64,000 nt of DNA, taken from contig JBOHLG010000006.1 in assembly GCA_050729515.1 (NCBI GenBank), positions 1 to 64,000 of the forward strand. Direction: 5' to 3'. This DNA comes from Acaudatibacter sp050729515. GTDB lineage: Bacteria; Pseudomonadota; Alphaproteobacteria; Caulobacterales; Caulobacteraceae. Positions within the stretch are counted from its first letter, which is position 1. Each line of letters begins with the position of its first letter. This document shows positions 50,012 through 58,264 of this stretch, one piece after another. The notes beneath the pieces are model-generated. The model searched no databases. It was not told the DNA's origin and saw only the letters and a list, made by a program, of their open reading frames with translations. Both the position numbers and the translations under genes were made by a program.

Positions 50012-51008
50012 AGGCGGGCGGCCCGTTCGGCCGCGAGCGAGCTTCATAGACGGCGCGCGCCACCGCCCGGGCCAAACAGTCCGCGGCGAGGGCGCCAAGC
50101 CGCGCAACCAGCAAGGCGCGGGGCTCCGGCGCCGGGCGCGAGCCGGTTGCGAGCGAAAAGACCACATCGCCGTCGAACGGCGTGTGGCAGGGCCGGATCG
50201 CCATGGCGAGGCCATCATGAGCCATGATCGCGATCCTCTTCAGCTCGCGCCTGCCGAGCGCGGCGTCAGTAGCAACGCAGGCGATGGTCGTGTTGGCGCC
50301 GGGCGAAGAATCGCGCTTGGCCAGGCCCCACTGGTCTGGCCTGACGCGAGCCTCTCCAAGCCGGCCGCGGCCGAACTCGCCCCCGATCTCCAGCCTCGAG
50401 GCCCAGAACGTTCGTGTGCCCGGAACCAAGACGGAACCCATGCTGTTGACCGCCGCGATGGCTCCCACGGTGAACCCGTCGGCCGTCGCTACCGAGGTTG
50501 ATCCGAGGCCGCCCTGTAGTCCGCCGGCTCTGGCCCCGAACCCAGCGCCCGCCGAGCCCAGTTCGAAACGGGTCGAAGCCGCCTGGAGGGCGGCGACTCC
50601 CAGCCCATGGTAGGGCGGCCGGTCGCCCCAATTCTTGGCCCCACCGTTGGCGAGATCGTAGAGGATGGCGGCGGGGACGACAGGTGCAGGCGGAGCCCCC
50701 GACGCGAGGCTGTAGCCTCGTCCTTGCGCCCCGAGCGTGGCGACCACGGCGTCGGCCGCGGCGAGGCCATAGACCGAGCCTCCGGAGAGCACGATCGCAT
50801 CGACTTCCTCGACGAGGTTCTCCTGGGCCAGGGCGTCGGTTTCGCGCGTGCCCGGGGCCCCGCCGCGAGAATCCACCGCGCAGGCGGTCCGCCGATCGGG
50901 GAGAATAACCGTTACACCGGTGCGCGCCAGCTCATCGCTCGCCTGGCCGACCGCTAGTCCGGCGATGTCGGTGATAAGATTGAGGGGACCGGGGCGGGAT
51001 CGGGCCAT
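49959..51008 (-). CDS. P1 family (DmpA/NylC-type) autoprocessing peptidase
   Basis: 349 aa from the ATG at 51008. Family features: ITDIAGLAVGQASD at the N-terminus, the glycine-rich CAVDSRGGAPGTRETD and LSGGSVYGLAAADAV, and the self-cleavage site GANTTIACVATDAA, where Asn239-Thr240 matches the N/T processing site of NylC and Thr240 would become the N-terminal nucleophile. Relatives hydrolyse N-terminal amides of D- or beta-amino acids or nylon oligomers; natural substrate unknown. Convergent overlap of 53 nt with the glycosyltransferase gene. Confidence 0.88.
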   Translation of the reverse strand: MARSRPGPLNLITDIAGLAVGQASDELARTGVTVILPDRRTACAVDSRGGAPGTRETDALAQENLVEEVDAIVLSGGSVYGLAAADAVVATLGAQGRGYSLASGAPPAPVVPAAILYDLANGGAKNWGDRPPYHGLGVAALQAASTRFELGSAGAGFGARAGGLQGGLGSTSVATADGFTVGAIAAVNSMGSVLVPGTRTFWASRLEIGGEFGRGRLGEARVRPDQWGLAKRDSSPGANTTIACVATDAALGRRELKRIAIMAHDGLAMAIRPCHTPFDGDVVFSLATGSRPAPEPRALLVARLGALAADCLARAVARAVYEARSRPNGPPAFRDFAREGPSLRPRRRG

Positions 51009-51091
51009 GACCTTTGAGTGACATGGCCGATCGGCGCCTGTCCACGACCTCAAGACTTCTTTCGAAATCCCAGGTGGGCTAGCTAGTCTCG

Positions 51092-51928
51092 ATGCAAGAA
51101 GACAAGGCCGGCGGCAGTTCCCCGGGCCACGCGTCGACGGTGCGGCAGGAGAGCCTGACCTATGGCGGCTATCTGGCTCTCGATGAGTTGCTCGCCGCTC
51201 AGCGCCCGCGCTCCGGTGAGCACGACGAAATTCTCTTCATCATCATTCACCAGAGTTCGGAACTTTGGCTCAAGCTCTGCCTGCACGAACTTTCCGCCGC
51301 CTGTGCGCACATAGAGGCCGATGACCTCGGACCGGCGTTCAAGATGATCGCTCGGGTCGCCCGTATTCAGACCCAGATGATCCAGTCGTGGGATGTCCTG
51401 GCGACCATGACCCCCAGCGATTACCGCCGCCTCCGGCCGGCCTTGGGAGAAAGCTCGGGCTTTCAGTCCTGGCAATACCGCCTTCTGGAGTGCGTCATGG
51501 GGCGCAGGGATTCATCGGTCCTCGCCGGCCACGATGCCCAGGCGACCGCGGCGATCAGCGAAGCGCTCGCAAAACCCAGTCTCTATGATGAATCCATCGC
51601 GCTGCTCGCGCGGCGGGGATTCGCGATCCCCCGTTCGCTCCTTTCCCGGGACTTCCGTCAGCCCTACGTCCCCAGCGAGGTCGTCGCCGACGCCTGGTTG
51701 GCGATCTACCGCGAGCCCGAGAAACACTGGGACCTCTACGAACTCGCCGAGAAGCTCGTCGATCTGGAATATCGTTTCAGCCAGTGGCGTTTCAGCCACC
51801 TCAAGACGGTCGAGCGGATCATCGGATTCAAGCCGGGAACGGGCGGCAGCGAAGGCGTGACGTATCTCGCGCGCGCCCTGGACGTGGCGTTCTTCCCCGA
51901 ACTTCTGCGCATTCGGACCGAGCTCTAA
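51092..51928 (+). CDS. kynA: Tryptophan 2,3-dioxygenase
   Basis: 278 aa. Family motifs: LTYGGYLALDELLAAQ, FIIIHQSSELWLKL (His of the active site), SSGFQSWQYRLLE (substrate-binding Arg-containing helix), WRFSHLKTVERIIGFKPGTGGSEG split here as the heme-ligand His and the Gly-rich substrate loop. Opens the indole ring of L-tryptophan to N-formylkynurenine, first step of the kynurenine route; kynureninase and formamidase are not in the window. No clear ribosome site; the GTG/ATG choice at the very start is open. Confidence 0.94.
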   Translation: MQEDKAGGSSPGHASTVRQESLTYGGYLALDELLAAQRPRSGEHDEILFIIIHQSSELWLKLCLHELSAACAHIEADDLGPAFKMIARVARIQTQMIQSWDVLATMTPSDYRRLRPALGESSGFQSWQYRLLECVMGRRDSSVLAGHDAQATAAISEALAKPSLYDESIALLARRGFAIPRSLLSRDFRQPYVPSEVVADAWLAIYREPEKHWDLYELAEKLVDLEYRFSQWRFSHLKTVERIIGFKPGTGGSEGVTYLARALDVAFFPELLRIRTEL

Positions 51929-52038
51929 AGCGAGAACTGGCGCGGCCAGGTTATGGTCGAGACGCTCAAATGGGCCATGAGCGCGGCGGCCGCCGCGCCC
52001 ATCCTCAGGTGAACCGTCGGACCGCAAGGCGGAATCGT

Positions 52039-53520
52039 TCAGGCCCGGGACTTTGCGTTCCCAACCGAGGGGGCGTTGCTTTCCCTCACGAGCGCGCGGG
52101 GCAACCTTAATTCGAAGGTGGTCCCCTTCGGCCCGGTCTCAACGAGACAAAGGTCTCCGCCATGTCCCTGGGCCAACTCGCGGGCGATGGCCAGACCCAG
52201 GCCCGAGCCGCCGGGCGTGGTCGACCCGGCGAACGGCTGAAAGAGATTGCTCCTTGCGCGTTCCGGCAGTCCGGGCCCGTTGTCGGAGATGCGGATCGCA
52301 CTCATCTGCTCATCTTGATCGCACCGAACGGTTATTCGGCCACGGTGCGGATTCTCCGTAACGGCTTCGATCGCCTGACGGGCGTTGCGCAGGAGATTGA
52401 CCAGGATGCGGTGAAGCTGCTCGGGATCGGCGTCCACTTCCGCACAGGTCGGAAGGCTCGCCATCAGTCGCACCCCGCTGGTCGCCAGCCTGGCGTCCTC
52501 GCCGGCTTCCTCGACGGCGCCGCGAAGGTTCACCGGACGCTTCTCTGGCGACGGTTCATCGCTCTTTCCGAACGCCAGCACGTTAGAGGCCAGGCGGATG
52601 GCGCGATCGAGGGCCCGTTCGAGCCTCGGCAAGGCTTGGGTCACCTTTGGGTCTCCCGAAGCCGCCATCCGCTCCGAGGCGATCTGGGCGCCGGTGAGCA
52701 TGTTGCGAAGATCGTGATTGATTTTGGCTACAGCTTCGCCGAGGGCGGCGAGACGCGATCGCGAGGCGAGGGCGGCGCGCAAATCCGCCTGCATGCGTTC
52801 GAGCTCCCCTTCGGCTCTCCCGATCTCATCGCGTCGGCCCGAACGCGAAATATGGGCGCGGACATCCTCCGGATCAGCGCGAAAACGCTCCATCGAGAGC
52901 GTGATCCGCCGCATCGGGCGGACCAGAAACCAATTGAGTGAGAGATAGACAACCGCTCCGGCGGCAATGGAGGTGATGACCGCGATCTCCAGGAGACGGG
53001 CGAGCTCTCCGAGAAGGGCTTGGCGCAGTGGGCCGTCGGGGACGACGATCTCGATGAAATCGCCAGGCCGGAACTTCGGCTTGGCGACAACGCGAACCAT
53101 CCGATTGCCGCCGATCGAGAGGGTTCGAAGCGGCGAGAGCCACGGCATTGGATTTGATCGCCTCAAGTCGACGAGGTAGGGCGTTCGGGCGAGCCGGGGG
53201 GCCTGAAGGATGAGCCGCATTTCGCCGTCGGTCTGTAAAGCGACCGAGACGACGCCGGCGCTGGCCAGCAGCTTCTCAGCCACCCTTTCGGTCACCACTC
53301 CGTTGGGGGCCGTTTCCTCGACCAACGTCGCCAACTCGGCGGCCCTGAGACGATCATAGAGCCACTGTTCCTCGAAGCTCGCGAGGTTCTGCGGAATAAT
53401 CAACAGGTTGGCCAGAACTACAATGACGACTGTCAGGAGAAGGAGGCGCGCCGAAAGTCCGCCCGGCAAAGGGAAGCGCCGCTCGGCACGGGCCGGTGGC
53501 TGGTGCGGTGTTTCCGCCAT
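52039..53520 (-). CDS. Membrane sensor histidine kinase (orphan)
   Basis: 493 aa. Two membrane helices (about 24-44 and 178-200) enclose a periplasmic sensor of some 130 residues; HAMP follows (RPMRRITLSMERFRADPEDV). The dimerisation box has INHDLRNML with phospho-acceptor His269; the ATPase part has NLLRNARQAIEAV (N box), ISDNGPGLPERA (G1) and GSGLGLAIARELAQGHGG (G2). No response regulator is adjacent. It is the last gene of the sixA-pyrD-VTT-kinase run, 57 bp after the VTT gene. Confidence 0.93.
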   Translation of the reverse strand: MAETPHQPPARAERRFPLPGGLSARLLLLTVVIVVLANLLIIPQNLASFEEQWLYDRLRAAELATLVEETAPNGVVTERVAEKLLASAGVVSVALQTDGEMRLILQAPRLARTPYLVDLRRSNPMPWLSPLRTLSIGGNRMVRVVAKPKFRPGDFIEIVVPDGPLRQALLGELARLLEIAVITSIAAGAVVYLSLNWFLVRPMRRITLSMERFRADPEDVRAHISRSGRRDEIGRAEGELERMQADLRAALASRSRLAALGEAVAKINHDLRNMLTGAQIASERMAASGDPKVTQALPRLERALDRAIRLASNVLAFGKSDEPSPEKRPVNLRGAVEEAGEDARLATSGVRLMASLPTCAEVDADPEQLHRILVNLLRNARQAIEAVTENPHRGRITVRCDQDEQMSAIRISDNGPGLPERARSNLFQPFAGSTTPGGSGLGLAIARELAQGHGGDLCLVETGPKGTTFELRLPRALVRESNAPSVGNAKSRA

Positions 53521-53577
53521 TGAACGTTGGTTACTTTACCAGAAGGCGGCGAGCAAACCGGCGCCGAGGGCCGGATC

Positions 53578-54288
53578 CTATCGCGAGGAACGGAACCGTT
53601 TCATGGCGGCCCACGCGAGCGGAACCAGCGAAAGCAGGGCCAGACCTAGCAGCGGCACGATGATTTGCGGCTCCAAAACCCCGCCCTGCCCGGAGCCGCT
53701 TCGATCGAATAGTCCGTTCAATCCCGCACCGAGCCCAGCAAGTAGGAAGCACATTGGAGCGCTGCCGATGACCGTGGCGGCGACAAGCGATCGCAGCGGG
53801 CAGTTTGCGATTGCCGCCGCAACGTTGGGAATGAAGTAGGGGATCGCCGGAAAGAGCTTGAGGCTGAGAAGATAGGCGAAGGGATTGCCCGCCAAGCCCC
53901 GGATGACGGCGGAGATTCGGACTCCGGCGCGTCGCACGATCCAGTCTCCGAACGCCGAGCGGCAGGCCAGATACACCAGAACCGATCCCAGGGTGCAGGA
54001 GGCGAGGGCCGCGGCGCCCCCGAGCGCGGGCCCGAAAAGGAATCCGCCCGCCGCAGACATGACGCTGGGCCCTGGCGTACAGGCGAAGACGACGAGGACG
54101 AAGGCGACCGCGTAGAGGACGAGCCCCACGACGTAGTGGCGCGATACGAACCCGGCGAGCGCAGCGCGGTGCGCCCTCAATTCGCTCAGCGACAGCCATC
54201 GCCATGCCCCGCTCGCCAGAGCCGCCAAGATGATCGCTACAATAAGCAGGACGGGACCGAACCGGCCAAGGAACCGAACCACCGTCAT
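53578..54288 (-). CDS. TVP38/TMEM64 (VTT/DedA-type) membrane protein
   Basis: 236 aa with about six hydrophobic segments. The VTT motif region is FACTPGPSVMSAAGGFLFGPALGG, and the second re-entrant part reads LKLFPAIPYFIPNVAAAIANCPLRS (in two pieces). DedA/VTT proteins flip or scramble phospholipids (including undecaprenyl phosphate in some families). Its start overlaps the pyrD stop (ATGA), so the two are coupled. Confidence 0.9.
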   Translation of the reverse strand: MTVVRFLGRFGPVLLIVAIILAALASGAWRWLSLSELRAHRAALAGFVSRHYVVGLVLYAVAFVLVVFACTPGPSVMSAAGGFLFGPALGGAAALASCTLGSVLVYLACRSAFGDWIVRRAGVRISAVIRGLAGNPFAYLLSLKLFPAIPYFIPNVAAAIANCPLRSLVAATVIGSAPMCFLLAGLGAGLNGLFDRSGSGQGGVLEPQIIVPLLGLALLSLVPLAWAAMKRFRSSR

Positions 54289-55319
54289 CCTGTCCCTACC
54301 GCTTCAGCGACGTTGGCAAAGCCATCCGCGGCCAGTCGCTCGCTCAAGTCCTTGCCGAGCCGGATGATCAAGGACGGACCTTCGAAGACCAGGGCGGTGT
54401 AGAGCTGGATCGCCGCCGCCCCGGCCCGGATCTTGGCGTAGACGTCAGCGGCGCAGGAGACGCCCCCCACGCCAATGAGGACAAGCCGGCCCCTCCCGGC
54501 GGAATGAAACTCGGCGAGCAGCCGGGTGGAAGCCGCCATCAAAGGCGGCCCGGAAAGTCCCCCCTCTTGGCGAGCCCGCGATGAACGAAGGCCTGAGGGG
54601 CGAGCCAGAGTCGTGTTGGCGATGATCAGTCCGGCCAACCGGTGGCGCACGGCGGCCTCCACAATCTCCTCGACCTGACCCGCGTCGAGGTCCGGAGCAA
54701 CCTTAAGAAACAACGGAGCTTCGGACGGCTGGACCTCGTCAAGAGTGGTGAGCAGCTCTTCGAGCGCATCCTTCGACTGCAGATTGCGCAGGCCAGGCGT
54801 GTTGGGTGAGGAGACATTTATGGTGAAGTAGTCGGCGAGGCCTCGAAGCCTGGAAAGCGCTTTGGAGTAGTCGCCGATGCGATCCGCCGAATCGCGCCCG
54901 GCCCCGATGTTGGCGCCAACCACTCCTGTCGACCGCCGCGCCTCCAAAGCCATGGCGAATTTCTCCAGGCCGGCGTTGTTGAAGCCCATGCGATTGATCA
55001 CCGCTCTGTCAGCTGGCAATCGAAACAACCGCGGACGCGGATTTCCGCTTTGAGGCGACGGCGTGACCGTCCCGCACTCGACAAAACCAAAGCCCGCCGA
55101 AAGGAGGCCGCGCGGGGCCTGGGCGTCCTTATCGAAACCCGCTGCCAACCCGATCGGATTGGGTATGGCGAGGCCCGCCAGGGAAGTCGCCAGACGCGGA
55201 TCGTCAATCGCCGCCCTTGGGCCGAACCCTGACCTCAGGGCCCGGAGAGTGAGGCGATGCGCGGCCTCTGGCGGGAGGAGACGAAGCGTGCGAGCGGCCA
55301 CATCATGGACGAGACTCAC
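54285..55319 (-). CDS. pyrD: Quinone-dependent dihydroorotate dehydrogenase PyrD
   Basis: 344 aa from a GTG at 55319, which aligns with the usual PyrD N-terminus (SLVHDVAARTLRLLPPEAAHRLT) and avoids overlap with sixA; an ATG at 55367 would add 16 residues. FMN-barrel motifs: PNPIGLAAGFDKDAQ, FGFVECGTVTP, INRMGFNNAG, INVSSPNTPGLRNLQ (catalytic Ser), FLKVAPDLD and LIGVGGVSCAADVYAKI. Oxidises dihydroorotate to orotate using the quinone pool at the inner membrane. Preceded by sixA and coupled to the VTT gene. Confidence 0.95.
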   Translation of the reverse strand: MSLVHDVAARTLRLLPPEAAHRLTLRALRSGFGPRAAIDDPRLATSLAGLAIPNPIGLAAGFDKDAQAPRGLLSAGFGFVECGTVTPSPQSGNPRPRLFRLPADRAVINRMGFNNAGLEKFAMALEARRSTGVVGANIGAGRDSADRIGDYSKALSRLRGLADYFTINVSSPNTPGLRNLQSKDALEELLTTLDEVQPSEAPLFLKVAPDLDAGQVEEIVEAAVRHRLAGLIIANTTLARPSGLRSSRARQEGGLSGPPLMAASTRLLAEFHSAGRGRLVLIGVGGVSCAADVYAKIRAGAAAIQLYTALVFEGPSLIIRLGKDLSERLAADGFANVAEAVGTG

Positions 55320-55335
55320 GCCTTGATCCGCCGGC

Positions 55336-55845
55336 TCATCGCGCTCCGCCGACGCGCTCGTCGGCATGGAACACGCCCTGGAGTGAGGCCCTTCCGGCCT
55401 CGTCGATCCCAAGGACAGCCACCGTAGCCGGGGCGAACCGCATGGAGACCTGCTCCACATCCGATGGGGAGGCGCCTCCGGCGGCGAGCAGATCAAGGGC
55501 GAGTTCCTGGAGGCCCGGATTGTGGCCGATGAGCATCAGGATGTGCGGAGCCTGCCCAAGATCGTCGATCTGGGCGGCAAGCGTGCGCGCGTCGGCGTTG
55601 TAGAGGGCCGCACGGAACTCACAGCGTGAGGCGCGGAGGGCCGAACTGGCGCAGGCCCAGGTTTCGCGGGCCCTGAGCGCCGTCGAAACCAACGTCAAAT
55701 CCGGCGCGAGGCCCCGCGTCGCAATGAGAGCGCCCATGGCCGCCGCGTCCGCCCGTCCCGCAGCGGTGAGACGGCGTTCGATGTCGCCGCCGCCGGAGGA
55801 GCGCGGCTCGGACTGAGCGTGACGAAAGAGGACCAGCTGCTCCAT
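55336..55845 (-). CDS. sixA: SixA-like phosphohistidine phosphatase
   Basis: 169 aa histidine phosphatase. The catalytic motif is LVLFRHAQSEP with His9 (RHG variant RHA), a second arginine in STALRARETW and the second His in LMLIGHNPGLQEL. SixA removes phosphate from histidines of Hpt domains or NPr; in E. coli its main target is the PTS-Ntr protein NPr, and ptsN lies in this window though not nearby. First gene of the operon with pyrD. Confidence 0.88.
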   Translation of the reverse strand: MEQLVLFRHAQSEPRSSGGGDIERRLTAAGRADAAAMGALIATRGLAPDLTLVSTALRARETWACASSALRASRCEFRAALYNADARTLAAQIDDLGQAPHILMLIGHNPGLQELALDLLAAGGASPSDVEQVSMRFAPATVAVLGIDEAGRASLQGVFHADERVGGAR

Positions 55846-55951
55846 GCACCCGCCTATGTCGCCACCTTAGGACTTCTCCGCTTTGGCCGGAACCTCGGCG
55901 CACTCGCCGTCCAGGTTGACAGAGTCTTCGCCGCAAGGCCCTAGGCCGTCG

Positions 55952-57082
55952 ATGAGCGCGCGACCTGCAGTTTCAGCAGCCTTCGTTTCCGATCACCCGC
56001 TCCAGCTCGATTCGGGGGCGAAGTTCGATCAGCTCGAGATCGCCTACCAGACCTTTGGAGAACTCAATTCTGAGCGATCCAACGCGATCCTGATCTGCCA
56101 CCCCCTCACGCTAGACCAGTATGTCGCGCTCCAAAATCCAACGACAGGCCGCCCAGGATGGTGGTCAAGCCTGGTGGGGCCGGATTTGCCGCTCGACCCC
56201 GGTCGCCACTTCATCATCTGCTCGAACGTGATCGGAGGCTGCATGGGAAGCACCGGTCCGACTTCGATCGATTCCCGGACCGGCGCGCCATTCGGCCTCT
56301 CCTTCCCGTTCATCACCATCTCCGACATGGTCCGGGCCCAAGCCATGCTCGTCGAGGCGCTCGGCATCGAGCGGCTCTTCGCCGTGGTCGGCGGCTCCAT
56401 GGGCGGCATGCAAGTCTTGCAGTGGGCCGCCGATCACCCCGAAAAGATTTTCGCCGCGGTCTGCATCGGAGCCGCTGCGCGACACTCGGCCCAGAACATC
56501 GCGCTGCACGAGGTGGGCCGACAGGCCATCATGGCGGATCCCGAATGGCGAGGCGGCGACTACGCCGCGCGGGGAGTCCAGCCAAAGAAGGGCCTGGCCG
56601 TCGCCAGGATGGCGGCCCACATCACCTACCTCTCGGAGGCGGCGCTTCAAAGACGCTTCGGGCGAGAACTTCAACGGGATGGTCTCTCGTGGGGGTTCGA
56701 CGCGGACTTCCAGGTTGAAAGCTATCTCCGCCACCAGGGCGCGAGTTTCGTCGACCGCTTCGACGCCAATTCTTACCTCTACCTCACCCGAGCCATGGAC
56801 TACTTCGATCTAGCCGCCGGACACGGAGGAGTCCTCGCCGAAGCCTTCGCCCGCTCGGCCGACGTGCGTTTCTGTGTCTGCTCGTTCTCTTCAGACTGGC
56901 TCTATCCAACCTCCGAAAGCCAGGCCCTCGTTCGCGCTCTGAACGCCGCCGGAGCGCGAACCAGTTTTGTGGAGATCGCCACCGACAAGGGGCACGACGC
57001 CTTCCTCCTCGATGAACCAGTCCTTCGCTCCGCGCTCGGTGGTTTCCTGGAGTCCGCCGCTCTGGCCTGGCCCGGTCCATGA
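55952..57082 (+). CDS. metX: Homoserine O-acetyltransferase MetX
   Basis: 376 aa from the ATG at 55952. Alpha/beta hydrolase fold with ICHPLTLDQYV, NVIGGCMGSTGPTSID (oxyanion and substrate loop), the nucleophile GGSMGGMQ with Ser149, an acid in SSDWLYPTSES and the final histidine in KGHDAFLLDEP. Transfers acetyl (or, in some MetX, succinyl) from CoA to L-homoserine; the acyl-donor choice cannot be read off safely. The stop overlaps metW (ATGA), the standard pair. Confidence 0.93.
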   Translation: MSARPAVSAAFVSDHPLQLDSGAKFDQLEIAYQTFGELNSERSNAILICHPLTLDQYVALQNPTTGRPGWWSSLVGPDLPLDPGRHFIICSNVIGGCMGSTGPTSIDSRTGAPFGLSFPFITISDMVRAQAMLVEALGIERLFAVVGGSMGGMQVLQWAADHPEKIFAAVCIGAAARHSAQNIALHEVGRQAIMADPEWRGGDYAARGVQPKKGLAVARMAAHITYLSEAALQRRFGRELQRDGLSWGFDADFQVESYLRHQGASFVDRFDANSYLYLTRAMDYFDLAAGHGGVLAEAFARSADVRFCVCSFSSDWLYPTSESQALVRALNAAGARTSFVEIATDKGHDAFLLDEPVLRSALGGFLESAALAWPGP

Positions 57083-57747
57083 GCCGCGGCCCCCTCCGGG
57101 AAGACTTTCGTGAAATCGTTCGGCTGGTGAAGCCCGGTTCGCGGGTGCTCGACGTGGGATGCGGCGAAGGCGATCTTCTCGAACTCCTCGTTCGTGAGCG
57201 GGGCGTGGATGGACGCGGGCTCGAAATCAGTCCTGAAGGCGTTTCGGCCTGCCTGGCCAAAGGGCTCTGCGTGGCCCAGGGCGACGCCGAGCGAGACCTC
57301 GACTACTTTCCCCCAAAGTCTTTTGAGTACGCAGTGCTCTCCCAGACCCTGCAGGCCATGCGCGATCCAAGACACGTGCTGGGCGAACTCCTGAGGATCG
57401 GCGAGAGAGCCATCGTCTCCTTCCCCAATTTCGGACACTGGAAGGTTCGGCTTGACTTGCTCTTCGGCGGTCGAATGCCCGTCACCGTCGCGCTCCCCGA
57501 TCCCTGGTGGGGGACGCCGAACATCCACCTTTGCACTCTCACCGACTTCATCGCGCTTTGCGAGGAACTGGAGATCGAGATCGAGGCCTGCGCGGCTCTT
57601 CAGGAAGGCGCGCGGGCACGCCGCATCAATCCGAAGCTGCCGCTGTGGAACGTGCGCGCTCAGGCGGCCCTGTTCCTTCTGCGCCGCCGTTCGGCCGGAG
57701 CCGCGACCACCTTCGCCACCAACAGCACGACGCAGGGAGGAGAGTGA
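57079..57747 (+). CDS. metW: Methionine biosynthesis protein MetW
   Basis: 222 aa. SAM-methyltransferase-like fold with VLDVGCGEGDLLELL (motif I), then DLDYFPPKSFEYAVLSQTLQAM and IVSFPNFGHWKVRLDLLFGGRMPVT, the MetW signature. MetW binds and activates MetX; the MetXW complex makes O-acyl-homoserine. Coupled to metX by a 4-nt overlap. A fragment of a PEP-CTERM protein starts within 20 bases of its stop. Confidence 0.93.
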   Translation: MSRGPLREDFREIVRLVKPGSRVLDVGCGEGDLLELLVRERGVDGRGLEISPEGVSACLAKGLCVAQGDAERDLDYFPPKSFEYAVLSQTLQAMRDPRHVLGELLRIGERAIVSFPNFGHWKVRLDLLFGGRMPVTVALPDPWWGTPNIHLCTLTDFIALCEELEIEIEACAALQEGARARRINPKLPLWNVRAQAALFLLRRRSAGAATTFATNSTTQGGE

Positions 57748-57765
57748 GAGGCCTTTGGGAGGGGC

Positions 57766-57907
57766 GCCGCTGATTGAGAACTTCCTGATCAAAAGCCTCT
57801 CGGTCACGCCGGTTCCGGAACCGACGACCCGGGCGCTGATGCTGGCCGGCGTGTTCCGTCTTGGCGGCCTTCTGCGCTCGCGGCGTCAGGCTCTCAGGGT
57901 CGCTTAG
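57766..57907 (+). pseudogene. Remnant of a PEP-CTERM sorting domain
   Basis: A 45-codon frame ends with VPEPTTRALMLAGVFRLGG followed by LLRSRRQALRVA and TAG: PEP motif, hydrophobic span and basic tail of a PEP-CTERM signal. The body and signal peptide are gone, no credible start codon is present (only CTG/TTG) and the invariant Trp is Arg (PTTRA). It sits directly behind metW. Most likely the 3' relic of a deleted gene; a read-through tail is unlikely because metW has its own stop. Confidence 0.7.
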
Positions 57908-57919
57908 GAGCGGGTCGGC

Positions 57920-58264
57920 TCAGCCGCCGATCGCGGCGGAGTCGAGCTCGCCCGTCCGAATCCGCAGCGCCGACTCCAGTTCGAGGACGAAGATCTTGCC
58001 GTCGCCGATCTTGCCAGTGTTGGCCGATGCGGCCACGGCGTCCACGACCTTCGCCGCCAAATCGTCGGCGACAGCGATTTCCAGCCTGACTTTGGGGAGC
58101 AGCCTCACCTCGTATTCCGCTCCGCGATAGACCTCGGTCTTCCCCCTCTGGCGGCCGTAGCCGCGGACTTCCGTGACGGTCATTCCGGAAGCCCCCGCCT
58201 CCGTCACGGCCTCCAGCGCTGCGTCGAGACGGCTGGGCTTGATGACGGCGATGATCATTTTCAT
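57920..58264 (-). CDS. glnB: PII nitrogen regulatory protein
   Basis: 114 aa from the ATG at 58264 with AGGAGC upstream. PII signature: MKMIIAVIKPSRLDAALEAV, the T-loop with GRQRGKTEVYRGAEYEV and uridylylation Tyr51, then KVRLEIAVADDLAAKVVDAV and TGKIGDGKIFVLELESALRIRTGE. Senses 2-oxoglutarate, ATP and ADP and controls ammonium uptake and glutamine synthetase. Neither glnA nor amtB is adjacent, so GlnB versus GlnK is not settled. Its start overlaps the stop of an upstream methyltransferase (ATGA). Confidence 0.92.
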   Translation of the reverse strand: MKMIIAVIKPSRLDAALEAVTEAGASGMTVTEVRGYGRQRGKTEVYRGAEYEVRLLPKVRLEIAVADDLAAKVVDAVAASANTGKIGDGKIFVLELESALRIRTGELDSAAIGG

